Notes: generated by a model from the sequence alone, not told the origin. Shown: positions 1 through 8,501, numbered from the stretch's first letter. The stretch: DNA of 15,722 nt from an uncultured Eubacteriales bacterium (GCA_900546385.1 URCT01000060.1:1-15722); one strand, 5' to 3'. Program-made: numbers and translations.

Positions 1-240
1 TACGGTAAGTGTTTCGCCTTGCAGACGCAGGGTGTAGAAGGCGCAGTCCGGCAGATCGGCAAGCGATGTGACGGCAGGGACGTTATCAGTGTCCGTGACA
101 ACCGCAAGCGGTTCGTTCGGAACTTCTTCATACGCCACAAACGATTCCGTCCATACATATAGCGCGGCGCACGCCGCCGAAACGGACAAAACGGCACACA
201 GAACCACCGCATATTTTTTGTATTTCTCGGACAGCTTCAT
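1..240 (-). CDS. Membrane-anchored hypothetical protein (N-terminal part, cut by window edge)
   Basis: An open frame starts at the ATG complementary to 238-240 and runs off the left edge after 80 codons. An AAAGGAG ribosome binding site lies 9 nt upstream (complement of about 250-256), so this is a genuine start. The N-terminus MKLSEKYKKYAVV is basic and is followed by a hydrophobic stretch at about residues 11-28. That is typical of an uncleaved signal anchor with the rest outside the cell. The last visible residues (FYTLRLQGETLTV) loosely resemble the short extracellular repeat of BofC-like clostridial proteins, but this is weak. It is divergent from the PBP gene, with 88 bp between the two starts. 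No function is assigned; the family cannot be named from 80 residues. Confidence 0.75.
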   Translation of the reverse strand, partial: MKLSEKYKKYAVVLCAVLSVSAACAALYVWTESFVAYEEVPNEPLAVVTDTDNVPAVTSLADLPDCAFYTLRLQGETLTV

Positions 241-328
241 TTTTACCGCTCCTTTGCATTTATACTTCTACGTTGATTTTTTACCGATTCCGGAAAAATA
301 TGCATTCATTCCGAAAAACGGAGGACAC
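241..328. promoter_or_regulatory. Divergent intergenic region with a weak -10-like box for the leftward gene
   Basis: This 88-bp AT-rich spacer separates two divergent starts and must hold both promoters or parts of them. On the minus strand there is a TATAAA -10-like box (complement of 259-264), but no good -35 lies 16-18 nt upstream. On the plus strand only a poor TTGATT at 273-278 is visible, with no clear -10. TTCCGGAA at about 288-295 is a perfect 8-bp palindrome. The GGAGG at 320-324 is the ribosome binding site of the PBP gene. Promoter assignment here is tentative. Confidence 0.3.
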
Positions 329-3049
329 ATGAACAACAATCACGACAATTTCCGTAAATCCGGCTCGTCCGGGCAAAAGCTGACGGTCAATACGACGGCC
401 AACATGAAAAAAGCCGGTGTCAAAAAAGTCATCAAAACCGGCGGAAAAGTCACCGGCGCAATGATCGGAAAGACGCTTCAATGGATCTTGAACATTTTTT
501 TCACCATCCTTTTAATCTGCACCATCAGCGGCATTGCCATTGCGGCGATCTTTTTCGGCTATGTCAACAATTATCTGATCGAAGACGATTTTGATATCGA
601 AAATCTGAAAACCAACCTCAATCAGACAACGAAAATTTATTATACCGACGATTCCGGCGCGGTGATCGAACTGGAGGATCAGCGCATCTATGGAACGGAA
701 AACCGCTCTTGGGTTTCGTATAATAAAATGCCGAAAAATCTGACAAATGCGTTTGTCGCTATCGAGGATGAACGCTTTTGGAAGCACAGCGGCGTGGACT
801 GGAAGCGCACATTCGGCGCGGTGCTGCAATTTGCCGGCGGCAACGACAGCTATGGCGGCTCCACCATTACCCAACAGCTTATCAAAAACATCACCAAAGA
901 AGATGAAACCACCATCCAGCGCAAGGTGCGCGAGATTTTCCGCGCCTTGAGCCTTACCAAAAAACACAGCCGCGAAGAGATTTTGGAAATGTACCTCAAC
1001 ACCATCAATCTTTCGCGCAACAACTACGGTGTCCAAGCGGCGGCAAACTACTATTTCGGCAAAGATGTGTCCGAACTCGATTTGGTTGAATGCGCCGCTC
1101 TTGCCGCCATTCCGAAATCGCCGACCAAATACGACCCGGTGCGCAATCCGGAGGAAAACAAACGCCGCCGCGGCTATGTTCTTGATAAAATGGCGGAACT
1201 GGGCTGGATCACGCAAGAGGAATGCGACACGGCGAAAAACACGGAGCTTGTCATCAATATCACCGTGCTTGACGGAACGGTCACCAAATCCAACTCCTAC
1301 TTTAAGGATACACTTATCGAGCAGATCATTGCCGATCTGAAAGAAGAATACGGCTATTCGCGTGAATATGCATCCGGCATCATCTATTCCGGCGGCTTAA
1401 AAATCTATGCAACCATCGATCCCGAAATCCAGACCATCATGGAGGAGGTCTTTGCCGATCCGGATACCTTCCAGCGCGTGACCGAAGGCATTCAGCCACA
1501 GGCCGCCATGGTGATCATGGATCCGTATACCGGCGATGTCAAGGGCGTTGTCGGCGGCCGGGAAAAAACGGGCGACCGCGATTTGAACCGTGCCACGCAA
1601 AGCCGCCGTCAGATCGGTTCGGCCATCAAGCCGATTACCGTCTATGCACCGGCCATGGATTTGGGCCTTATCAATTATGCAACGGTTTACGACGATACGC
1701 CGCTCGAATACAAAGCCTCGCTCGGCCGCTATTGGCCGAAAAACGCACCGGCGCGCTACGACGGCCTTGTCACCGTCAACAAAGCCGTGGAGGTTTCCAA
1801 AAACACGGTCGCCATCAAGGTATTGAAGCAGATGACGCCGGAGTATTCCTATAATTTCTCGCAGAACAAACTGCACTTAAACAGTCTTGTGGCAAGCGAC
1901 AAGGATTTGGCACCGCTTGCACTCGGCGGTCTTACCAACGGTCTTACCGTTATGGAGGTCACCGCTGCGTATTCGATTTTCCCCAACGGCGGTATGTATT
2001 CGTCGCCGCGCCTGTACACACGCGTTTTGCGCAACGATGATACGGTGCTGCTCGAACGGAATGTCAATCCGACGTATGCGGTTTCAGGCGATACCGCACA
2101 GGTGATGACCAGAATCTTACAGAATGTTGTGACGAACGGTACGGCATCCGGCATCACATTGGACAAAAAAGTCGCCGTTGCCGGCAAAACCGGTACGACC
2201 AACGACGATAAAGACCGCTATTTTGTCGGCTTTACGCCGTATTATACGGCCGCGTGCTGGTTTGGCTATGACACGCCGAAATACCTTGGCAAATTCCGCT
2301 CCAATCCGGCTATGATTGCCTGGGAAAAGGTCATGACGCGCGTTCATGAGAAATATATCAATGCCGCGACTTCCGGCGGAGAACCGCTAAAGAAGTTCGA
2401 TTATTCGCGCCTGACGCAGGTGGCGGTCTGCTCGGACAGCGGCCTTTTGCCGTCCGAAGCCTGCTCGCATGATTTGCGCGGCTCGCGCCTTACCTATGGA
2501 TGGTTTGCCAAGAATCAGATTCCGACCAAGACCTGCGACACGCATATGCTTGTGGATTGGGATTCAACGACCGGACGCGTGGCAACGCCCTATTGCCCGG
2601 ACAGCGTAATCATGCGCGTTGCTCTCATAAAGACGGACGACCGCAATTTTGTTCAGAATATCCCGATCACCGACGCGCGCTATACCTGCCGGAGTGTTGC
2701 CGGAAATCCGGCAAACGTTCTGAATCCGTCCGACCCGTATTATATGAGTGCTATGCCGGCCGGCACCTATGCCGGGTATTCGCCGGGTGTGGATGCACCG
2801 CAAAACAGCTATTGTACAGCGCATAATTTCGTATATCCCACGACGGAAGACGATTGGAACGGCATGGATGAGGATTCGATCGAGGATTTGGAGGATCTCA
2901 TTAACGAGCGAACGGAGAATGCGGATTCACCGGAGGAGAACCATACCACACAGCCGCAAAATCCGACAACCGAGCATCCGTTAAAGCCCGGTTCGACGGC
3001 GGATAACGCGGAGTCACACGATTCGACGACCGTCCATCCGCTGCATTAG
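329..3049 (+). CDS. Class A penicillin-binding protein (PBP1A-type glycosyltransferase/transpeptidase)
   Basis: A bifunctional peptidoglycan synthase of 906 residues: it polymerises lipid II into glycan strands and cross-links stem peptides on the outer face of the membrane. The start is ATG 329, preceded by GGAGG at 320-324; the frame stays open upstream to 68, but that part overlaps the divergent gene and has no ribosome site. A basic cytoplasmic tail (1-50) is followed by one membrane helix (about 52-78). The GT51 domain has the catalytic EDERFWKHSGVD block (Glu146), then GGSTITQQLIKN and the EEILEMYLN motif. The penicillin-binding domain has all three active-site motifs: SAIK (Ser431, Lys434), SKN (490-492) and KTGT (620-623). 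A cysteine-containing segment and an acidic, Pro/Thr-rich tail (about 840-906) end the protein. The next gene follows after 25 nt, suggesting an operon. The orthologue name (ponA/pbpF/mrcA) cannot be fixed from sequence alone. Confidence 0.95.
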   Translation: MNNNHDNFRKSGSSGQKLTVNTTANMKKAGVKKVIKTGGKVTGAMIGKTLQWILNIFFTILLICTISGIAIAAIFFGYVNNYLIEDDFDIENLKTNLNQTTKIYYTDDSGAVIELEDQRIYGTENRSWVSYNKMPKNLTNAFVAIEDERFWKHSGVDWKRTFGAVLQFAGGNDSYGGSTITQQLIKNITKEDETTIQRKVREIFRALSLTKKHSREEILEMYLNTINLSRNNYGVQAAANYYFGKDVSELDLVECAALAAIPKSPTKYDPVRNPEENKRRRGYVLDKMAELGWITQEECDTAKNTELVINITVLDGTVTKSNSYFKDTLIEQIIADLKEEYGYSREYASGIIYSGGLKIYATIDPEIQTIMEEVFADPDTFQRVTEGIQPQAAMVIMDPYTGDVKGVVGGREKTGDRDLNRATQSRRQIGSAIKPITVYAPAMDLGLINYATVYDDTPLEYKASLGRYWPKNAPARYDGLVTVNKAVEVSKNTVAIKVLKQMTPEYSYNFSQNKLHLNSLVASDKDLAPLALGGLTNGLTVMEVTAAYSIFPNGGMYSSPRLYTRVLRNDDTVLLERNVNPTYAVSGDTAQVMTRILQNVVTNGTASGITLDKKVAVAGKTGTTNDDKDRYFVGFTPYYTAACWFGYDTPKYLGKFRSNPAMIAWEKVMTRVHEKYINAATSGGEPLKKFDYSRLTQVAVCSDSGLLPSEACSHDLRGSRLTYGWFAKNQIPTKTCDTHMLVDWDSTTGRVATPYCPDSVIMRVALIKTDDRNFVQNIPITDARYTCRSVAGNPANVLNPSDPYYMSAMPAGTYAGYSPGVDAPQNSYCTAHNFVYPTTEDDWNGMDEDSIEDLEDLINERTENADSPEENHTTQPQNPTTEHPLKPGSTADNAESHDSTTVHPLH

Positions 3050-3074
3050 CCAAACAACAGGAAGTAAAAGAAGC

Positions 3075-4298
3075 ATGAGATATTTGAAAAAGAAAATCTA
3101 CGCCTTATCGGCCGCAGCCGGGCTTGCACTCGGCGCCGTTGGCGGCACCAATGCCTTCGGTGATACGGCGCAGCTTGCCAAAGCCTCCGCGAAAGCGTTT
3201 ACCGATGTGGCGGCGGACAGCTGGTATTATCCGTATGTTTCCGGCTTAACCGAATCCGGCGTTATCAAAGGCATAATCGACACGTCCTTTGCGCCGAACG
3301 GTACGTTTACCGTGGCGGAAGCGGCGGCGGTCATTACCCGGTATCTCGGACTCGAGGATCAAGCGGCAAGCCGCAAAAACGCCATGGAGGTTTTGGGCGT
3401 TGCCGGTGCGGACAAGTGGTATGCCGGGTATATCCAGCTGCTGTATGAAGCCGGTGTTATCGATGTTACGGAATACGGCTGCTCGGTGATGGGCCGTCAT
3501 ATTTCCATCGATACGCCGGAGCTTTTGGAAAAGCCGGTCAAGCGGTATGAATTCGCCGCGTTTGTCACGCGTTCATTTGAACTGGACGGTACGGAAATCC
3601 GCAGCACGGTCGGCGAAGGATTGGGACATGAGTTTATTTATTCCGGTGCTTACGACGAGCGTATGCTCGAAAAGTATATTCCGTTTATTGCCGACTACGA
3701 AACCATCCCGGCTTCGTACAATTACTATGTGCTGAAAGCCTATTACAACGGCATTTTCAACGGCGATGATGCCGGAAATTTCAATCCGTTAAACAACTTG
3801 ACCCGTGCGGAAATGGCCAAAGTGACGGCTGTGATTTTAGACAGCTCCTTGCGCACGCGCATCGATGTGAATGCCGCCCTACCCGAAACGCCCGACTCGT
3901 TCGAACCGGCACCGCTTCCGGAGGACAGCTATTTTGTCATCAACGGCAAGCAGGTGTTAAAGCCTTCGTATACCGACGCGTTATTTGCCGTGGAAGCCAT
4001 GAATCTCGGCACCTTCTACGAGAATAATTTGCCGGTTGTATCGTATACGCGGCAGTCGGCACCACCCTCCGGCTATGCGTTCCGCGTCTACCATTTCACC
4101 AAAGATGCGGTTGGCTTTGATGTCAATATTGCCGCCGCAAAGGATACCTCCGACGGCTATCAGAGCTTGTTTAATCCGGGCGACCGACTGGTGCTTACGC
4201 TTGTCAATACACAAACCGGTGAAACCGTGGATGCCCATACCTTTATTTTGAACGGCGTCGGCGCGGTCGCACAGAATTCAGACCGCTATCTGCCGTAA
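3075..4298 (+). CDS. Secreted S-layer-homology (SLH) domain protein
   Basis: A 407-residue exported protein. The N-terminus MRYLKKKIYALSAAAGLALG is a clear signal peptide, with cleavage likely near residues 28-32. SLH repeats bind secondary wall polymers and hold proteins on the cell surface. Repeat 1 (about 41-92) is canonical, with FTDVAADSWYYPYV and a distal FAPNGTFTVAEAAAVITR. Repeat 2 (about 112-172) is degenerate with an insertion. Repeat 3 (about 206-256) ends in FNPLNNLTRAEMAKVTAVI. The C-terminal 150 residues (about 258-407) form a separate domain that I do not recognise. It starts 25 nt after the PBP stop codon with an AGGAAG-type ribosome site near 3059-3064 and no visible promoter of its own, so it is probably co-transcribed with the PBP. 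A structural or regulatory wall role is inferred from this context only. Confidence 0.88.
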   Translation: MRYLKKKIYALSAAAGLALGAVGGTNAFGDTAQLAKASAKAFTDVAADSWYYPYVSGLTESGVIKGIIDTSFAPNGTFTVAEAAAVITRYLGLEDQAASRKNAMEVLGVAGADKWYAGYIQLLYEAGVIDVTEYGCSVMGRHISIDTPELLEKPVKRYEFAAFVTRSFELDGTEIRSTVGEGLGHEFIYSGAYDERMLEKYIPFIADYETIPASYNYYVLKAYYNGIFNGDDAGNFNPLNNLTRAEMAKVTAVILDSSLRTRIDVNAALPETPDSFEPAPLPEDSYFVINGKQVLKPSYTDALFAVEAMNLGTFYENNLPVVSYTRQSAPPSGYAFRVYHFTKDAVGFDVNIAAAKDTSDGYQSLFNPGDRLVLTLVNTQTGETVDAHTFILNGVGAVAQNSDRYLP

Positions 4299-4338
4299 GA
4301 AAACGGACGATTTTAACGTAATTTGAGACAATTTCTCC

Positions 4339-4366
4339 TTGCATTCAGCTTTTGTCGTGATAGAAT
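4339..4366 (+). promoter_or_regulatory. Sigma-A-type promoter for the esterase gene (extended -10)
   Basis: TTGCAT at 4339-4344 and TAGAAT at 4361-4366 are separated by 16 bp. TGA immediately before the -10 makes it an extended -10 promoter. It lies about 36 bp upstream of the start codon at 4402. No clear terminator for the preceding SLH gene is visible between 4299 and 4338, so some read-through into this gene is possible. Confidence 0.6.
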
Positions 4367-4401
4367 AAGAAGGTAATCTGTTAAGGATAGGAGCGATTAT
4401 T

Positions 4402-5199
4402 ATGCGCTTTGAAAAAATCTATTTTGACCCGAACCATACGGACGCGTTTCTCACATTGTATGTGTCGGATGTGAAAAGCCCGATCCGCGACGCAATGCTC
4501 GTTATTCCCGGCGGCGGCTACGGCTGCGTTTGCTCCGACCGCGAGGGAGAACCGATCGCCCTTGCGTATCTTGCACGCGGCATGAACGCCTTTGTGCTCC
4601 ATTATACTGTAACGCCCTCCGATCCGTATATTCCGCTTATGGAAGCTTCACTTGCCATGGCGTATATCCGCGAACACGCACAAGAGCTTGCCATCAATCC
4701 GAAACGTGTCTTTGCCGTCGGCTTTTCGGCAGGCGGCCATTTGGCAGCGTCCCTTGCAACTATGTGGAATGACGATGTGTTAAACAGCCGCATTTCGATT
4801 CCGCAGGGCGCGAACCGCCCGGACGGTGCGGTGCTGTGCTATGCCGTCATTACGCCCGAAGGCCATTTCGGCAGCTTCCAGAATCTGCTCGGCACACAGA
4901 TCGACAATCCCGAAACGCTTCACGCCTTTACGCTTAACGAACGCGTAAGCGCGGATACGCCGCCGACGTTTTTGGTGCATACGGCAAACGACGATGTCGT
5001 TCCCGTGGAAAAGAACGCGATTGTCATGGCAGACGCGCTGACAAAGGCAAAAATTCCGTATGAATTGCATATTTATCCGTTCGGACCGCATGGAATGGCA
5101 CTTGCCAACAGCGATACCAGCAATGCGTATCCGCCGCTTGAGGATCAAGCGTATGCGCGTTGGGTGGACGACTCCATAACGTTCTTTGCCAGATTTTGA
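4402..5199 (+). CDS. Alpha/beta-hydrolase (acetyl-esterase/BD-FAE-like)
   Basis: A 265-residue serine hydrolase without signal peptide, so probably cytoplasmic. The oxyanion-hole motif is PGGGY (about residues 36-40). The nucleophile elbow is GFSAGGH with Ser109. The acid is Asp197 in the DDVVP block, and His230 in the PFGPHGM motif completes the triad. This arrangement matches the acetyl-esterase/acetylxylan-esterase-like branch, which removes acyl groups from sugars or small esters; the true substrate cannot be read from sequence. The start ATG 4402 is preceded by AGGAG at 4389-4393 with 8-nt spacing. It is a monocistronic unit with its own promoter and terminator. Confidence 0.88.
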   Translation: MRFEKIYFDPNHTDAFLTLYVSDVKSPIRDAMLVIPGGGYGCVCSDREGEPIALAYLARGMNAFVLHYTVTPSDPYIPLMEASLAMAYIREHAQELAINPKRVFAVGFSAGGHLAASLATMWNDDVLNSRISIPQGANRPDGAVLCYAVITPEGHFGSFQNLLGTQIDNPETLHAFTLNERVSADTPPTFLVHTANDDVVPVEKNAIVMADALTKAKIPYELHIYPFGPHGMALANSDTSNAYPPLEDQAYARWVDDSITFFARF

Positions 5200-5208
5200 T
5201 AAAGCCCG

Positions 5209-5240
5209 GGCATCATGGTTTTTACTGTGATGCCTTTTTT
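5209..5240 (+). terminator. Intrinsic terminator of the esterase gene
   Basis: GGCATCA (5209-5215) pairs with TGATGCC (5228-5234), leaving a 12-nt loop, and is followed by six T at 5235-5240. It begins 9 nt after the esterase stop codon. Confidence 0.8.
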
Positions 5241-5285
5241 AACCCATATTTTTGCAATTCTTTCGTTTTTCTTATCAAAAAGATC

Positions 5286-5314
5286 TTGACAATTTTGCAA
5301 AACAGGACTATAAT
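5286..5314 (+). promoter_or_regulatory. Perfect-consensus sigma-A promoter for the M13 peptidase operon
   Basis: TTGACA at 5286-5291 and TATAAT at 5309-5314 are both exact consensus, with the optimal 17-bp spacer. Transcription should start near 5321. Such a strong core promoter is unusual for a peptidase gene and suggests either high expression or control by a repressor; see the dyad just downstream. Confidence 0.88.
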
Positions 5315-5328
5315 TACGAACGACCATT

Positions 5329-5342
5329 AGTTAGCGATAACT
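5329..5342. promoter_or_regulatory. Small inverted repeat in the initially transcribed region (possible operator)
   Basis: AGTTA (5329-5333) and TAACT (5338-5342) form a perfect 5-bp dyad around GCGA. It lies about +8 to +22 from the predicted start of the strong promoter, where a repressor could block elongation. The left side, TTAGTTAGC, is reminiscent of DtxR/IdeR-family half-sites, but the match is short and the outer bases are not symmetric. Low confidence. Confidence 0.25.
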
Positions 5343-5369
5343 TGTAATCGATACAAAGGAGAAAATTTT

Positions 5370-7709
5370 ATGCGAATTCAAAAAATCATGGCGGCCGTTT
5401 TGGCTGCCGCAACCGTTTTTTCCTGTACGGTGTTTGCGGCGGAAACCTATGCCACACGCGGCGAAGTAGCCAAAATGCTTGAAACCGCCGCAGACGACTA
5501 TAACCCGAACGTAACCTATGCCGACATCCTCAAAGGCGATGAAACCGGCGAACTGCACGAGGAGGATGCTGTCACACGTGCCGAAGCATTGGTGATGCTG
5601 TCCCGTGCATTCGGTCCTTTGCCGGAGCTTACGGGGCACAACGCGCGCGTCGCCTTAAAAAGCGATTCGTTTACCGACATTCCCGATTGGGCAAAAGAAG
5701 AGCTTGCGCCTGTTCTCGACAAGGGAATTGCGGCAGGCACGGCAGACGGCATTTTCTCGCCGGATGAATACGTGACGGCCGATCAAATGCAATTGTTTAT
5801 CGGACGCGTTTACGCCTTGTTCGGAACCAACGAAAAAGATGATTTCTATGCAGCCGTTAACAAGGATTCCTTAAATCAAATGGAACTCTTGCCCGGCCGC
5901 GCGTCTACGGGTGCGCTGTATGCCTTAAATGACAAAGCCGGTGCCGAAGTTGCAAGCATCTTAGACGAGGTTCTGCAAAAAGGCGGCGAAAAGGGCAGTA
6001 AAGAGCAGAAAATGGCGGATTTCTACAAAAATATTTTGGATACCGAAAGCCGAAACAAGGTCGGAATCGCGCCGATTCAGAAATATCTCGATATGATTAA
6101 CACGGCCGCTGATGTGAACGACTTAATGAAGGCGCAGACCGCCCTGTGCAAGGAAATCGCCTTCACGCCCTTTATCGGTTTTTCCATCACCATTGATATG
6201 AAGGACAGCACCAAGTATATCCCGGCCTTCGGCACCCTTGAACCGATGATGTCCAAGGATTTCTATGCCACAGCCGATGAAGCACAAAAGAGCGTTTATA
6301 CGGCCTATTTGACAAAGCTTCTCACTCTTGCCGGAGAAACGCCGGATAAAGAGACGGTCGATGCGTATTATCAATACGAAAAAACACTTTCCAAAAAAGT
6401 ATTCGCACCCGGCGACAGAAACAATGTCGATAAGATCTATAACACCGTCACTCTCGACGAAATCTGCGCCATGTTCCCGAACATAGACGTGAAAACCGCA
6501 TTGGCGGATTCCGGCGTGAAAGAAGAAGCGGCATTCTATATCGAAAATCCGGAGTATGTCCGCGCCTATGCCGCATTGTTTACCGACGACAATCTCGATG
6601 TGTTGAAAACGGCGGCCAAGCTTGCCCTGTTATACGGCTATGGCGGCGCGCTTTCCACCGATTTTGTGGATGCGGCAAACGAATTTAATGCGGCCTATTT
6701 GGGCGTTTCGGGCAGCTATACGAATGAGGAACTGGCGGTTATGATCGTCTCGAACATCATGCCTGACTATATCGGCGAAATCTATGCCGAAAAGTATTTC
6801 TCGGAAGAAGCCAAACAAAACGTGGAACAGATGGTGCAGGATATCATTTCCGCGTATGAGGAACGCATTCGGTCGCTTGATTGGATGAGTCCCGAGACCA
6901 AACAAAAGGCACTTCGCAAATTAGAGACCATGACGGTCAAAATCGGCTATCCCGACAGCTTCGACACTTATTTGGACGACGTGGATATCCGCTCGGCAGC
7001 CGAAGGCGGCAGCTATTTCTTGAATATGGTGGAAATCGCCAAAGCGTCGCGCAAGGCCTATTTGGAATGCCAGGGACAGCCGGTGGACAAAACAGCTTGG
7101 CTCATGTATCCGTACACGGTCAATGCCTGCTACAGTGCCACCTCCAACGATATTACCTTCCCGGCAGCGATTCTGCAGTCTCCGATGTACGATGTGAACG
7201 CCTCCTATGAAGAAAATTTGGGCGGCATCGGTTATATCATTGCCCATGAAATCACGCACGCCTTTGACAATAACGGCGCTAAGTTCGACGAAAACGGCAA
7301 TGCTGCCGATTGGTGGACTGAAAGCGATTATGCCGCTTTTGAAGAGCGTTGTGAAAAAATGGTCGCTTTCTACGATCAAAAAGAGGGAATTCCGGGTGTT
7401 CCCATGGATGGCCGGCAGACGTTAAGCGAAAATGTGTCCGATCAGGGCGCTATGCAGTGCCTCGTTTCGATTCTGGCAAAACGCGAGAATCCCGATTACA
7501 AAACGTTTTATCGGTCGGTCGCCAACATTTGGGCTTCCACCAAAACCCGTCCGTATGCCAAATATGTTGCCGGTATGGATGTTCATTCCGAGGATAAGCT
7601 GCGCACCAATTTGGTTATTGTCAATACGGAGGAATTCTTCAAGACCTTCGGCATCACCGAAAAGGACGGAATGTGGGTTTCTCCCGAAGACCGGGTAAGG
7701 ATTTGGTGA
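5370..7709 (+). CDS. Secreted M13 (PepO/neprilysin-family) zinc metallopeptidase with N-terminal SLH repeats
   Basis: A 779-residue endopeptidase predicted to act outside the membrane. Residues 1-24 form a signal peptide; a VFSC sequence ending at Cys19 is a marginal lipobox, but VFA/A cleavage looks likelier. Residues about 28-82 and 109-151 are SLH-type repeats (TRAEALVMLSRAFG; FTDIPDWAKE with IFSPDEYVTADQM). The M13 domain starts near 153 with DDFYAAVN. It contains the substrate-binding NACY segment with FPAAILQ, the zinc site HEITH (His626, Glu627, His630), and the ENVSD motif (third ligand Glu687, Asp691) 57 residues later, as expected for the family. The C-terminus PEDRVRIW is characteristic of bacterial PepO. 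Usual PepO proteins lack signal and SLH parts, so this is a surface-directed version. The start is fixed by AAAGGAG at 5355-5361. The next gene begins 5 nt after the stop. Confidence 0.93.
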   Translation: MRIQKIMAAVLAAATVFSCTVFAAETYATRGEVAKMLETAADDYNPNVTYADILKGDETGELHEEDAVTRAEALVMLSRAFGPLPELTGHNARVALKSDSFTDIPDWAKEELAPVLDKGIAAGTADGIFSPDEYVTADQMQLFIGRVYALFGTNEKDDFYAAVNKDSLNQMELLPGRASTGALYALNDKAGAEVASILDEVLQKGGEKGSKEQKMADFYKNILDTESRNKVGIAPIQKYLDMINTAADVNDLMKAQTALCKEIAFTPFIGFSITIDMKDSTKYIPAFGTLEPMMSKDFYATADEAQKSVYTAYLTKLLTLAGETPDKETVDAYYQYEKTLSKKVFAPGDRNNVDKIYNTVTLDEICAMFPNIDVKTALADSGVKEEAAFYIENPEYVRAYAALFTDDNLDVLKTAAKLALLYGYGGALSTDFVDAANEFNAAYLGVSGSYTNEELAVMIVSNIMPDYIGEIYAEKYFSEEAKQNVEQMVQDIISAYEERIRSLDWMSPETKQKALRKLETMTVKIGYPDSFDTYLDDVDIRSAAEGGSYFLNMVEIAKASRKAYLECQGQPVDKTAWLMYPYTVNACYSATSNDITFPAAILQSPMYDVNASYEENLGGIGYIIAHEITHAFDNNGAKFDENGNAADWWTESDYAAFEERCEKMVAFYDQKEGIPGVPMDGRQTLSENVSDQGAMQCLVSILAKRENPDYKTFYRSVANIWASTKTRPYAKYVAGMDVHSEDKLRTNLVIVNTEEFFKTFGITEKDGMWVSPEDRVRIW

Positions 7710-7714
7710 GATTC

Positions 7715-8395
7715 ATGAATATAACTTTGTTTCGTGCGACCAAACGCCCAAACAGCAGCACCTATCAGGCGGCAAAATATCTGATTTCAAAGCTTAGCGA
7801 TGTCGGCACGGTGTACGAATTTACCTTGCCGGAGGATATGCCGCATATATGCCTTGGCTGCTATGCGTGTATTAACGGCAAGGAGGATAAGTGCGGTGGC
7901 TATGCATATTTAGAGAAAATCAACCGCGCGATGGACGATTCCGAGCTGCTTATCTTCTGTGCGCCGGTGTGGTGCTTCCATGCGCCGGGACAAATCAAAA
8001 GCTTTTTGGATCATTACGGCTATCGGTGGATGGTGCACCGCCCGAATTTTGCTATGCTGCATAAGCAGGCGGTGATTATTTCGACGGCCGGCGGCGGAGG
8101 ATTAAAGGAAACGCCAAAGGATATCAAGGACAGCATGGACTATTGGGGCGTGGCGCGGACGTATGTGGTGACCCAGGCGGTTTGGGGCGGCTTTTGGAAC
8201 AATATGTCCGAAAAGTTCAAAACAAACCTGTTACATAAGTTGGACAAAACCGCTGTCCGCATCGAAAAGCACGCGAAGCACCTGACACCGTCTCTCAAAG
8301 TAAAGGCATTGTACAAAATGTTTGAACGGCTTCATTTGCAAGGGAAAATGCTCCCGGTGGATGATTCGTATTGGAAAGAGACATTGAAAAAATAG
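7715..8395 (+). CDS. Flavodoxin-fold NAD(P)H/FMN oxidoreductase with a cysteine cluster
   Basis: A 226-residue protein of the flavodoxin-like FMN reductase family. The N-terminal beta strand and phosphate-binding loop (RATKRPNSST, residues 7-16) would hold FMN. Cys46, Cys49, Cys52 and Cys60 form a CxxCxxC...C cluster like that of iron-sulfur flavoproteins or cysteine-rich flavodoxin-family proteins. An APVWCFHAPGQIKSFLD segment (about 88-104) matches the conserved second FMN-contact region. The start ATG 7715 lies 5 nt after the stop of the M13 gene with GGTGAG at 7705-7710, implying translational coupling; the frame is open 14 codons further upstream, but that would lie inside the M13 gene. 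Electron donor and acceptor are unknown. Confidence 0.85.
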   Translation: MNITLFRATKRPNSSTYQAAKYLISKLSDVGTVYEFTLPEDMPHICLGCYACINGKEDKCGGYAYLEKINRAMDDSELLIFCAPVWCFHAPGQIKSFLDHYGYRWMVHRPNFAMLHKQAVIISTAGGGGLKETPKDIKDSMDYWGVARTYVVTQAVWGGFWNNMSEKFKTNLLHKLDKTAVRIEKHAKHLTPSLKVKALYKMFERLHLQGKMLPVDDSYWKETLKK

Positions 8396-8400
8396 GAAAA

Positions 8401-8430
8401 GGCTCCGGCAAAAGCGTATTTGTCGGAGCC
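8401..8430. terminator. Bidirectional intrinsic terminator between convergent genes
   Basis: GGCTCCGGCAAA (8401-8412) pairs with TTTGTCGGAGCC (8419-8430) over 12 bp with one G-U pair and a 6-nt loop. It starts 5 nt after the flavodoxin-gene stop. The plus side is followed by only a short TTCCT tract. The minus side reads TTTTCCTATTTTTT, so it also suits the convergent XRE gene. The remaining 8431-8501 stretch shows no gene. Confidence 0.75.
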
Positions 8431-8501
8431 TTCCTATATGGATGGGATTTGCGGTAATGGGATGGGAGAGAATGGGGAAGCGATGGGACAGCTTACGTTA
8501 T

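Noticed and set aside
68..328. N-terminal extension of the PBP frame to an ATG at 68
   Set aside because: It overlaps the divergent membrane-protein gene, has no ribosome site and adds sequence foreign to class A PBPs; ATG 329 has GGAGG in front.
512..1216. Long minus-strand open frame (234 codons) antisense to the PBP
   Set aside because: It has no recognisable protein family or ribosome site and lies opposite highly conserved GT51 coding sequence; a codon-bias shadow.
5370..5430. Lipoprotein signal (VFSC) in the M13 peptidase
   Set aside because: The lipobox has Phe at -2 and a better signal-peptidase I site (VFA/A) follows; kept only as an alternative.
7673..7714. Upstream ATG for the flavodoxin-like gene
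   Set aside because: It lies within the conserved C-terminus of the M13 gene; ATG 7715 starts the family-typical first beta strand and has a GGTGAG site.
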